From positions 2,820,136 to 2,884,135 of the forward strand of contig CP129481.1 of the NCBI GenBank assembly GCA_030583905.1: DNA of 64,000 nucleotides, in the 5' to 3' direction. Under the pieces are notes generated by a model. That model made no database searches. It saw only the letters and a list, made by a program, of their open reading frames with translations, and was not told the DNA's origin. The position numbers were made by a program, and so were the translations under genes. This DNA is from Anaerolineales bacterium (lineage in GTDB: Bacteria; Chloroflexota; Anaerolineae; Anaerolineales; Villigracilaceae). Positions 8,175-15,431 of the stretch are shown here, one piece after another; within the stretch, counting starts at the first letter, position 1; each line of letters starts with the position of its first letter.

Positions 8175-8923
8175 CGATCCACTTCTTCCACTTCGATATA
8201 CCACTTGACGCGCGTGCCGACGCGGTCTCGCAATTGCCAGGCGATGGGCTTGGGCATCTCTTCGAAGGTGCGTTGTATTTCGCGCACCCGCTGAACGATG
8301 ATGCCGCGTTCCTCCGCCGAGAGAAGTTCTTCCGTGCCGATGAATTGCTCGACACGCTCCAGATTGATGGAGGTGGTCTTGTACAAGCCCCAATCCTGGC
8401 TGCACAAGCGGGCAAGCACGGACAGGTTGATATGTTCGTTGTCGTCGCCGCCGGTTTCATTATTCAACAAAATGGACGTAATATCAAGCAGGTCTTTGCG
8501 GTTGAGTTCGACAATCTGCGCTTTGGAAAGCAGAAGTTCCGCCAGCGGAATGGTGAGCGGGTCGGCGGTGAGGCGCTCTTCGAGCGGAATCTTGTGGCAC
8601 ATTTCAAAGTCGCCGACGAAGATATCGACCTTCATATCCGTTCTATCGTCGAAGTAGATCTGACGGGTGGCGCCGTTGAGGATGTTGAACTGTTTATCGG
8701 GGCTATAGCCGACTTCGAGCATGAAGGCTTCGAACTCGCGGCGCTGTTTTTTTGCCACGGCGAAATCCAAGTCGGCGAATTCGCGCGCGAACAACGGATG
8801 ATTCCGTTTGTTATGCGCCTGTACCGCCAGCCCGCCAATCGCGCGGATCTGGATATTCCTTTGATTCCCCGCATCCACCAACCGATGCATTTCCGTCAAA
8901 ATTTCCTGTGATGTCAACGCCAT
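8171..8923 (-). CDS. Nucleotidyltransferase-fold protein (AbiEii/MNT-like)
   Basis: A 250-residue soluble protein. Residues about 28-55 contain IGGLAVQAHN and, after a spacer, FADLDFAV, which matches the GG...DxD arrangement of DNA-polymerase-beta-type nucleotidyltransferases; a third acidic position may lie in MKVDIFVGD near 105. The C-terminal half is helical with KPIAWQLRDRVGTRV. Proteins of this type include toxin-antitoxin and abortive-infection nucleotidyltransferases, but also aminoglycoside-modifying enzymes, so the substrate cannot be named. It is first in a tightly coupled operon with a tiny membrane peptide and a lipoprotein, an unusual partnership for a nucleotidyltransferase. Start ATG at 8923 preceded by AAGGTGAATGG. 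Confidence 0.65.
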   Translation of the reverse strand: MALTSQEILTEMHRLVDAGNQRNIQIRAIGGLAVQAHNKRNHPLFAREFADLDFAVAKKQRREFEAFMLEVGYSPDKQFNILNGATRQIYFDDRTDMKVDIFVGDFEMCHKIPLEERLTADPLTIPLAELLLSKAQIVELNRKDLLDITSILLNNETGGDDNEHINLSVLARLCSQDWGLYKTTSINLERVEQFIGTEELLSAEERGIIVQRVREIQRTFEEMPKPIAWQLRDRVGTRVKWYIEVEEVDR

Positions 8924-8945
8924 CCATTCACCTTGAAAAAATCAC

Positions 8946-9004
8946 CACAGATGAACACTGATGAAAAGGATATATTTTCATCCAGCCACCAATGTTCATC
9001 TGTG
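8946..9004. repeat. Imperfect palindrome of dispersed intergenic type
   Basis: The arms CACAGATGAACA (8946-8957) and TGTTCATCTGTG (8993-9004) are exact inverted copies around a 35-bp AT-rich centre, and similarity extends a few bases outward on each side. The wording (accacagatgaacactgatg...) matches a class of short intergenic palindromes known from many environmental bacterial genomes; it separates the nucleotidyltransferase operon from the permease gene. Confidence 0.6.
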
Positions 9005-9030
9005 TTTATCCGCGGTTTGGTTGCGGAGGT

Positions 9031-10656
9031 CTATTCGACCGGGATCTCAGCCTGCACCTTGCCCAGGTCGATGCCCTTGCTCTTGCGGTATGCCTTGAAG
9101 CCGAAATAGATGACTGCGGCAAGTACGTAATTGCCGAGCATGTAGAGTATGGAGTTGGTGTTACTGATGCCGATTCCGTACAACAGGTTCGGGTCAAAGA
9201 TCCACTGATAGAGCAGATACACGAGGAAACCGCCGAAAATGACTCCCGCCACCGTGATCAACGGAATGCCCAATACATTGTATTTCGCGATCGGGGAGGA
9301 ACGATACAGATCAGGCTTGGTGTACGGCAGGACGATCGCGGAGATGGTCGTGCCGAGGAAGGTCACGGCGATGACGAGCGTGGAGCACAGCGTCAAGGTC
9401 TGGAAGTTGAGCAGGTTGTAATTGAACAAGTACGCCACGACCACGGATGGGACGACCATCAACAACAGCGCGTTGACCGGCGTACCGGTGCGCTCATCCA
9501 ACTTGGCGACCGACTCGGGCAGCAGGCGGTCGAAGGCGGCGGCGAAAATGACGCGCGTGGAGGACAGGAAGACCGTCGCGCACCAGCCGAACCACCACAG
9601 ACTCATCAACGCCACGACGAGGAACTGCACGAGTTTGTTCGTGGTCAGGAAGGACGCCAGCAGGGCGGGATAGGGCCAGACCGGAAGCGCGGGAGTCACA
9701 TCCGTAAAGCCCCAGGCGTAGTTCCACCACGCCGCGCCAGCCTGCACGTAAAAGTCCCAGCCGATGGTGTTGCGGATGGCGTAGAGCAGGACGATTCCGA
9801 GCAGGGTGGTGATGCCGAGCGCCGAGCCCATGCCCGCCATGTTGCGTTTGAAATCGGTCGCGCCGCGCACTTCACCGTAGAGGGTCGCGCCCCAGTTGGG
9901 CCACAAGTTAAAGAAGACCATGTAGGGAATGACGAGGAAGACCAGCGCCAGCGACCCGCCCGCAAACGGTGTGATCGCGCCCGCCTCCGTCCCGAGGGAA
10001 ACGGTCTGGTCGTAGAGCCCAGCCCCGGTTCCGAACATCGAGGCGGCGTTCGATTCCAGTCCAGCCTTGAAGGCTTCGGGGGAGCCGGTCAACAACAGGA
10101 CGATCACGATCAGCAGACCGAGCATCCCGCCGTAGAAGGAGAATTTCTGGATGCGGGCGTAGGTCTTCATGCCGAGCACGATGAACAGGCTGACGATACC
10201 GAGCGTGATGAGCGAAGCGGTGAACGCGCCGTTCTGCGTGCCTGCAAACCACAGGGCGGTTTCCTTTGCACCGAGCACACCCAGCAAGGGTACCAGCACA
10301 ATGTGGCGGAACATGTCGCCGTACAACGGAACCCACAGCCACAGGATGAACCACCAGCCCGTCACGGCAAGGATGAAGCCCACCGCCCCGCCGAGAATGC
10401 GGCTCTGCCAGACGTAATCGCCGCCCGAACGCGGCATGACCGAGATCAACGCGGCATAGACAACGACCTCAAAAAAGATGAAGATGGCGCTGATGATGAG
10501 CGCATTGACCATGCCGCCCTCGAAGTAGTACATCTGACTGAAGCTGTACAGACCGAGGGTGATCAGGTTGATGGAGAACAACGCGTAGATGAACGCGTCC
10601 ATGACCGACCACGAACGAACCAAGCCGGTCGCCTTACGGACAAACAAGTTACTCAT
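9031..10656 (-). CDS. APC-superfamily amino acid permease
   Basis: A 541-residue integral membrane protein with about 12-13 helices that probably imports an amino acid or amine with cations. Family features include the N-terminal WSVMDAFIYALFSINLI helix, the conserved cytoplasmic loop PRSGGDYVWQSRILGG between TM2 and TM3, and SSTRVIFAAAFDRLLPE in the loop after TM8. The ATG at 10656 was chosen over longer in-frame options because AGGAGAG precedes it by 7 nt and the upstream residues are encoded by a palindromic repeat. Substrate cannot be told from sequence. It stands alone, flanked by repeats. Confidence 0.85.
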   Translation of the reverse strand: MSNLFVRKATGLVRSWSVMDAFIYALFSINLITLGLYSFSQMYYFEGGMVNALIISAIFIFFEVVVYAALISVMPRSGGDYVWQSRILGGAVGFILAVTGWWFILWLWVPLYGDMFRHIVLVPLLGVLGAKETALWFAGTQNGAFTASLITLGIVSLFIVLGMKTYARIQKFSFYGGMLGLLIVIVLLLTGSPEAFKAGLESNAASMFGTGAGLYDQTVSLGTEAGAITPFAGGSLALVFLVIPYMVFFNLWPNWGATLYGEVRGATDFKRNMAGMGSALGITTLLGIVLLYAIRNTIGWDFYVQAGAAWWNYAWGFTDVTPALPVWPYPALLASFLTTNKLVQFLVVALMSLWWFGWCATVFLSSTRVIFAAAFDRLLPESVAKLDERTGTPVNALLLMVVPSVVVAYLFNYNLLNFQTLTLCSTLVIAVTFLGTTISAIVLPYTKPDLYRSSPIAKYNVLGIPLITVAGVIFGGFLVYLLYQWIFDPNLLYGIGISNTNSILYMLGNYVLAAVIYFGFKAYRKSKGIDLGKVQAEIPVE

Positions 10657-10685
10657 GACACTCTCCTCTTTTGGTGTTTTTTTCA

Positions 10686-10734
10686 CCCTCACCCCTTGCC
10701 CCGCTCCCAAAACGGGAGCGGGGTTGGGTGAGGG
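10686..10734. repeat. GC-rich palindrome upstream of the permease
   Basis: Arms CCCTCACCCC(TT)GCCCCGCTCCC and GGGAGCGGGGTTGGGTGAGGG form a stem of about 21 bp with a 5-nt AACG-containing loop. It lies between the metallophosphoesterase stop (10738) and the permease start. It could terminate the upstream minus-strand transcript: on the minus strand it is followed by a run of T (aaaaaaac on the plus strand at about 10675-10683). It also resembles a dispersed REP-like element. Confidence 0.6.
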
Positions 10735-10737
10735 AAA

Positions 10738-11679
10738 TTAACCTGTTGTCAGAACGTAATCTTCCACTTTTCGTTTTCCGAGCCGCACCAGCGCACCCAA
10801 CAGCGTGCCCTGTTCATACATCGAGCCGGGGTTGATGCACAAGGTCTTGCCGATGCGCGAAACGCCGCGCCCTTCGTGGATATGTCCGTGCAAGCCGAGC
10901 AGGGGCTGGACTTCCTCGATGGACCGACGCAGCGCCGTCGAGCCGACCGGCTTCATGGACTGTCCCGCCATCTTCGGGCGCAGATTTTCGTCCAGCTCGG
11001 GCGCTTCGTCGAGATTCGATTTATACGGCGGGACATGGATGTTGAAGATGGCGTTGTGCGGGTCTTTGAGTTGGGAGGTCATCGCATCATACCTGACCTT
11101 GAGCTGATCCTCGTCCTCTTCCCGGTGCGTGTCCCAGGGCGTGCGGTTGGACCAGCCCGAAGCGATCATTTCATGACCGCTTTTCAGCGACGTGACCTGC
11201 CCCTCGGCGAGCACCACACTGCGGCTGGAACGAACGATCTCGTCCACTTCGTCCATGTCGTCGTTGCCCGGGCAGCAGTAGACGGTCATGCCGGTGCCTT
11301 CCAGTTTTTTGTCCGCCAGTTCCATCCATTGCTGGACGACCTTGAGCACTTCGGCAAGGAAGATCTCGCTGACGCGCTGCGGGTCTTTTTCCAGTTCGGC
11401 GATCTCATCGGGCGTGGTCATATACGGATAATAACCGCGGCTGCGGACACGCTTTTTCATGTCCGTCAGTTCGTCTTCGGTTGAGACATCAAACACCTGT
11501 TCGAGCAAAGTGATGCGGTAGTTCGAGCCACCCTGATGAATGAACGGGACAACCGCCTTGCCCGTCATGTCACCGCCGAGGATCAATTGGTCGGCGTTGT
11601 AGAATTTCCCCGCGTTCAAAAACTTGCTCCAGCAAATATCCGACCCGTGAATGTCTGTGGCAAAGAAGATGGTGGTCAC
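10738..11679 (-). CDS. Calcineurin-like metallophosphoesterase
   Basis: A 313-residue cytoplasmic hydrolase. All metal-binding blocks of the superfamily are visible in order: FATDIHGS near residue 6-12 (DxH), LILGGDMTGK near 35 (GDxx), VYCCPGNDDMD near 133 (GNxD variant of GNHD), the histidine in FNIHVPPYKSN, and LLGLHGHIHEGRG near 268 (GHxH). The C-terminal LCINPGSMYEQGTLLGALV is typical of YfcE/MJ0936-like phosphodiesterases. Substrate unknown. Start ATG at 11679 with AAAGGATC upstream. Single gene between two palindromic elements. Confidence 0.85.
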   Translation of the reverse strand: MTTIFFATDIHGSDICWSKFLNAGKFYNADQLILGGDMTGKAVVPFIHQGGSNYRITLLEQVFDVSTEDELTDMKKRVRSRGYYPYMTTPDEIAELEKDPQRVSEIFLAEVLKVVQQWMELADKKLEGTGMTVYCCPGNDDMDEVDEIVRSSRSVVLAEGQVTSLKSGHEMIASGWSNRTPWDTHREEDEDQLKVRYDAMTSQLKDPHNAIFNIHVPPYKSNLDEAPELDENLRPKMAGQSMKPVGSTALRRSIEEVQPLLGLHGHIHEGRGVSRIGKTLCINPGSMYEQGTLLGALVRLGKRKVEDYVLTTG

Positions 11680-11780
11680 ATGCAGATCCTTTTATGATGG
11701 GGATGGCTTGCAGATGCCGTGCGGATTTGATGGAATTAATTATACCCCCCGAAAACGCGAATACAACCGGGAAATAAAAA

Positions 11781-11816
11781 ACAGGCTTCGGAAGTCGATC
11801 GACTTCCGAAGCCTGT
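11781..11816 (-). terminator. Intrinsic terminator of the PRC-barrel gene
   Basis: A perfect 36-bp palindrome (18-bp arms ACAGGCTTCGGAAGTCGA and its complement, essentially no loop) lies 8 bp beyond the stop of the PRC-barrel gene. On the minus strand it is followed by TTTTTTATTT, a convincing U-tract. Confidence 0.85.
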
Positions 11817-11824
11817 GACACTTC

Positions 11825-12484
11825 CTACCCAGCCTGAGTGAGATCCGCCAGCTCTTCGACCGAGGCTTTTTTCACGCAGAGATGGATATGCTCCATGCCC
11901 ATCTCCGTCACCCATTGGATCGGGATGAGTTTCATCTCTTTCACGAACAGCCCGTTCGAAACGACCAGACCGGTCATGTGCTCATCTGTCGGGTCGGCAA
12001 GGATGCGCTCCACATTGCCGACGTGGATGCCCTCGAGCGTGATGATCTTCGGGTTTTCATCCATGACGATAGTGCCATCCGGGATGTTCTGCCGGATCTG
12101 CGGAATCACCCCATGACCGGGCGCCACACGCATTGCCCGCGCGCCGAGGTCGGCATGCCCGACCCCTGAAAGTCCGGCGCTGCCCGCATAGGGCGGGTCG
12201 CGGACCGGCTCCCGTTCATCCACGATGTATTCCTCCTCCAACGGCGGGAAGGTTTCGATATCCCCGGCGTTTTGGTTCAATACGATCTGGTTCTCGCTGG
12301 TCTCCGCGATCAGTTCGATCGGCACGACCTTCTCTTCGCGGCGGAACAGACTGCCTACGCGCACAACGATGGCATTGAGCGCCTTGTCGGCGGGGTCGAC
12401 CACCACGCGGTTCAATAGACCGACGGGATGACCGTCCGCTGCCAGAACGGCAGCCTTCTTTTGAAGTTGGATGGTTGCATTCAT
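11825..12484 (-). CDS. Protein with two PRC-barrel domains
   Basis: A 219-residue soluble protein. Residues about 5-65 (KKAAVLAADGHPVGLLNRVVVDP followed by VVPIELIAET) and about 130-205 (DENPKIITLEGIHVGNVERILADP followed by LIPIQWVTEM) each show the G-x-V/L-x-x-hydrophobic-x-x-D-P pattern of PRC-barrel strands, so the protein is an internal duplication of that domain. The two halves are joined by a Gly/Pro-rich linker. PRC barrels occur in RimM, photosynthetic reaction centre H and stress proteins; the role here is unknown. The ATG at 12484 is preferred over a 19-residue upstream extension because AAGGAGC lies 7 nt before it. Confidence 0.75.
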   Translation of the reverse strand: MNATIQLQKKAAVLAADGHPVGLLNRVVVDPADKALNAIVVRVGSLFRREEKVVPIELIAETSENQIVLNQNAGDIETFPPLEEEYIVDEREPVRDPPYAGSAGLSGVGHADLGARAMRVAPGHGVIPQIRQNIPDGTIVMDENPKIITLEGIHVGNVERILADPTDEHMTGLVVSNGLFVKEMKLIPIQWVTEMGMEHIHLCVKKASVEELADLTQAG

Positions 12485-12777
12485 TTGTTTGCTCCTTTCC
12501 AGGCGGAGATTCCTTGCATTCGAAAGGCTGGTCTCGCCCATAACGCTTCCCCCCGCAACAGATCAACTCGTCACACCCCCATGGAAATTGCATTTACACA
12601 CAAATCATTATACAGAGTTATGAAGCCCTGCCCAGCTTAAAATCTTTTGTTCTAAAGAAATTCTAATGCGATGCAGAGTAAAAGTGAAAATCACCCTTAA
12701 TTTCAGATAAAATAGACGGAAGAGCCGCCGCACAAATCGCTTCGCCCTCTCGCGGGGACATGCCACCGGAGGTTGAT

Positions 12778-12945
12778 ATGAAGGTTTTCATCAGTTCCAC
12801 CTACAAAGATTTGATCGAGTACTGCCAAGCCGTGTATGATGAAAACAATCCACGAATGCGACCACGAATTCACGCATGGAAGCCGAACATTCGAGCGTTC
12901 GTGAAAAATTTGTGGACGGTTGACCAAGGATACACTACGCCATGA
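12778..12945 (+). pseudogene. Remnant of a DUF4062 domain gene, truncated by a repeat
   Basis: A 55-codon frame with a good GGAGG ribosome-binding site. Its first 18-20 residues, MKVFISSTYKDLIEYCQAV, match the start of DUF4062, a domain frequently fused N-terminal to STAND/NB-ARC ATPases. After that the homology stops and the rest is encoded by a dispersed palindromic repeat with the wording AATCCACGAATG...ACCACGAATTCACGC and AAATTTGTGGAC. The frame then overlaps the ATG of the NB-ARC gene by 4 bp. I read it as the 5' end of a former DUF4062-STAND gene, cut by deletion or repeat insertion; the short peptide may still be made and couple translation of the next gene. Confidence 0.6.
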
Positions 12946-15185
12946 CCACCAAAAAACTCGTTCCATTCCTCATTGCACTTTTAGGTCTCGCCCTCGTTAT
13001 CGCCGCAATCGTCGTTTGGCTCGAACCGCCCGCGGAAGGCGGAGTATTCGCTACGGCAGGGTCAATCATTTTATTCCTTTCTGGGCTAGGTACAAGCATC
13101 AAGGGTTGGGTGGATGTTTTCAAAAAAGACCCGCCAACAACAAACACACAAACCCAGACTCAAAAACAAGAGCAAGTCATTCATATTCACTATCCTCCCG
13201 CTCCCCAATCTTCAAATCCCAATCCACAACCTGCCAAGAACACTCTTCCTCAACAAAGTTTCTTCGTCGGGCGCGAAAAAGAATTGGGCATCATCCTTGC
13301 CGCGCTTTCTCCAGAGTCACGCACATGGGGCGCATTGATAGACGGACCCGGCGGCATCGGCAAGACCGCGCTTGCAATTCACGCCGCGCACAAAGCCGAA
13401 GGCTTCGAGCGCAAAATTTTCATCACCGCCAAAGTGCGAGAACTGACCGCCGAAGGTGAAGCAAAACTGACCGATTTCACCCGCCCGACCTACCTCGCCA
13501 TGCTGGACGAACTCGGCAAAGAACTGGGCGCAGACGGACTCGAAAAACTCCCGCCCGATGATCGTCCCAACGAACTGCGCCTCGCGTTGGCGGGAGTGAA
13601 AGCGCTGATCATCTTCGACAATTTGGAAACCCTGCCAGAAGAAGAACGGACGCGCCTGTTCCAATTCCTCTCGCGCCTACCCACGGGCAACAAAGCCATC
13701 GTCACCTCGCGCCGCCGCTCGGACGTGGACGCGCGTATCGTGCGCCTCGACCGCCTATCCCATGACGAAGCCATGCAATTGATTCGGGAACTTGCAAAAA
13801 AATATCCCCGCCTGGAACGCGCCACAACAGAAGAACACGAAAAACTTTATGCCATTACTCATGGGAATCCACTTTTCATCCGCTGGATCGTGGGGCAATT
13901 AGGTCGCGAAGGCTCTCGCCTGCGCACCATTGAAGAAGCGGTCGCCTTCATTGACAAAGCACCGAAAGGCAATGACCCGCTTGAATACATCTTCGGCGAC
14001 TTGTTGGAGACTTTCAAAGAAGATGAAACCAAGGTTCTGGCGGCATTAACGCATTTCGACAAACCCGCCCAGCCGAAATGGATCGCGCAAATGACCGATT
14101 TGCCCGAAAAATCGGTCCAAACCGCATTGGAAGATTTAACCGACCGCTCCATACTGATAGCAGACTTTGAATCCCGTACTTTCTATCTCCCGCCGCTGAC
14201 GGCTAAATTCATAAAAACCCGCCGCCCCGAAGCCGTGACCCAAACGGGCGACGCCCTCGTGAACCGCGCCTACGCCCTCGCTATGCAACACGGCGGACAA
14301 ACCAAATTCGATGGCTTCCCCACGCTGGACGCCGAATGGGACTTTTTCTCAGCCGCCCTGCCACGCCTACTGGCAGGTGACAACGACCGACTCCAAACAG
14401 CGTGCGACCAACTCTTTCAGTTTTTCAACTTCATTGGCAGATGGGATGACCATATCTGGCTTCAAGAACAAGCCGAAGCGCGCGCCCTCTCCGTCGATAA
14501 TAAAGAGAAAGCGGGCTGGCGAGCATATATGGCAGGATGGGTTTACCACCTCCGTAACCAACCCGCCGAAGTGCTGGCGTGCGCCGCCCGCGCCGCCGAA
14601 CACTGGCAGGATAGCACCCCGCGCAACAAAGCGACTGCCATCCGTCTGCGCGGAGTCGGACACGAACTGAACGAAGACTACCCCGCCGCCATCGCGGCCT
14701 ACCGCGAAGCGCTGGAAATCTTCCGCTCCATCTCTCCCGAAAGCGATGATTTCGCCATCGCGCTGAACTCCCTGGCAGGCGCAGAACACGCCAACAAAGA
14801 CTACCCCGCCGCCGAACGCGACTACCGTGAAGCCCTGCGCCTTGCGAAGAAAAACAATCACCAAGAAATGATTGCTGGCATCCCAGGCTATCTAGCGGCT
14901 CTCGCCCTTGACCGCGAGAAGTGGGCAGAAGCCGAGTCGCTTGCTCGCGAAGCCCTCGCGCTGGCGGAAAAAGTCGGGCGGCAGGAGTTGATTGCATGGG
15001 ATTGCCGCGTCCTCGCCAAAGCCCTGGTAAGGGCGAGGCATGCCTCGCCCCAACGGGACGAATCCCTACAAGAGGCGCTCGCCCTCTCCCGCCGCGCTGT
15101 TGAGATTTACACACGCCTGCGGCAGTCGCATAATTTGCAAGAAGCGCAGGAAACGTTGGCGGAAATCGAGAAAGCAATGCAATAA
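12942..15185 (+). CDS. Membrane-anchored STAND NTPase (NB-ARC) with TPR repeats
   Basis: A 747-residue signal-transduction ATPase. Residues 7-27 and 36-56 form two membrane helices, followed by a Gln/Thr/Pro-rich linker to about 105. The NB-ARC core follows: SFFVGREKEL, Walker A GPGGIGKT (135-142), Walker B ALIIFDNLE (about 221-229), sensor AIVTSRRR, and the GNPL motif ITHGNPLFIRWIVG that stands in for GLPL in STAND proteins. A winged-helix region spans about 350-430. From about 470 to the end are TPR-like helical pairs, for instance DYPAAIAAYREALEIF and DYPAAERDYREALRLAKK. Such proteins sense a ligand with the repeats and act on oligomerisation; many are antiphage, but that is inference. No effector domain is attached here apart from the membrane segments. 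Confidence 0.85.
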   Translation: MTTKKLVPFLIALLGLALVIAAIVVWLEPPAEGGVFATAGSIILFLSGLGTSIKGWVDVFKKDPPTTNTQTQTQKQEQVIHIHYPPAPQSSNPNPQPAKNTLPQQSFFVGREKELGIILAALSPESRTWGALIDGPGGIGKTALAIHAAHKAEGFERKIFITAKVRELTAEGEAKLTDFTRPTYLAMLDELGKELGADGLEKLPPDDRPNELRLALAGVKALIIFDNLETLPEEERTRLFQFLSRLPTGNKAIVTSRRRSDVDARIVRLDRLSHDEAMQLIRELAKKYPRLERATTEEHEKLYAITHGNPLFIRWIVGQLGREGSRLRTIEEAVAFIDKAPKGNDPLEYIFGDLLETFKEDETKVLAALTHFDKPAQPKWIAQMTDLPEKSVQTALEDLTDRSILIADFESRTFYLPPLTAKFIKTRRPEAVTQTGDALVNRAYALAMQHGGQTKFDGFPTLDAEWDFFSAALPRLLAGDNDRLQTACDQLFQFFNFIGRWDDHIWLQEQAEARALSVDNKEKAGWRAYMAGWVYHLRNQPAEVLACAARAAEHWQDSTPRNKATAIRLRGVGHELNEDYPAAIAAYREALEIFRSISPESDDFAIALNSLAGAEHANKDYPAAERDYREALRLAKKNNHQEMIAGIPGYLAALALDREKWAEAESLAREALALAEKVGRQELIAWDCRVLAKALVRARHASPQRDESLQEALALSRRAVEIYTRLRQSHNLQEAQETLAEIEKAMQ
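15031..15050. repeat. Perfect palindrome inside the STAND gene
   Basis: GGGCGAGGCA/TGCCTCGCCC is a perfect 20-bp palindrome located within the coding frame. It encodes residues VRARHASP, an arginine/histidine stretch that breaks the helical TPR pattern. It resembles a dispersed repeat inserted in frame. Confidence 0.6.
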
Positions 15186-15277
15186 TGTCGTTGCGAGGAG
15201 CCCGTAGGGCGACGAAGCAATCTCCCAATTATTAGGAGATTGCTTCGGGCGGAAGAACCCCACCCTCGCAACGACAT
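15185..15277. repeat. Dispersed palindromic element, about 93 bp
   Basis: Outer arms ATGTCGTTGCGAGG (15185-15198) and CCTCGCAACGACAT (15264-15277) and inner arms CGAAGCAATCTCC (15213-15225) and GGAGATTGCTTCG (15235-15247) are exact inverted repeats, so the whole element can fold as one long hairpin. It starts right at the stop codon of the STAND gene and may serve as its terminator. The sequence type (GTCGTTGCGAGG...CGAAGCAATCTC) resembles short palindromic elements common in Chloroflexota. Confidence 0.75.
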
Positions 15278-15359
15278 GTGACAGCGGGGAATTTATGACA
15301 TTTGTTACATCGTCACAGGCGGGATTGGCTGTAAAATAAGTCTTGTCATTGGAGACCGA

Positions 15360-15422
15360 ATGGCAACACACAGGGGCACACGCCAGGCTCGCTACCCAAA
15401 ATTTGACGCATACTCAAATTAA
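15360..15422 (+). CDS. Candidate 20-residue leader peptide upstream of tnaA
   Basis: A 21-codon frame with a GGAG ribosome-binding site 5 nt before its ATG. It ends with TAA inside the tnaA ribosome-binding site region (taaggag), 10 bp before the tnaA start. The peptide reads MATHRGTRQARYPKFDAYSN and has no tryptophan, so it is not a TnaC of the enterobacterial type. Its position and its good initiation context suggest a leader that could influence tnaA translation, but chance cannot be excluded for so short a frame. Confidence 0.35.
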   Translation: MATHRGTRQARYPKFDAYSN

Positions 15423-15431
15423 GGAGAACAA

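Noticed and set aside
8992..10731. Open frame of 579 codons on the plus strand over the APC permease
   Set aside because: Antisense to a clear permease; polar, repetitive reverse-frame composition and no homology recognised.
12760..12777. Upstream ATG giving MPPEVD before the DUF4062 remnant
   Set aside because: The ATG at 12778 has GGAGG at the right spacing and begins exactly where the DUF4062 homology begins.
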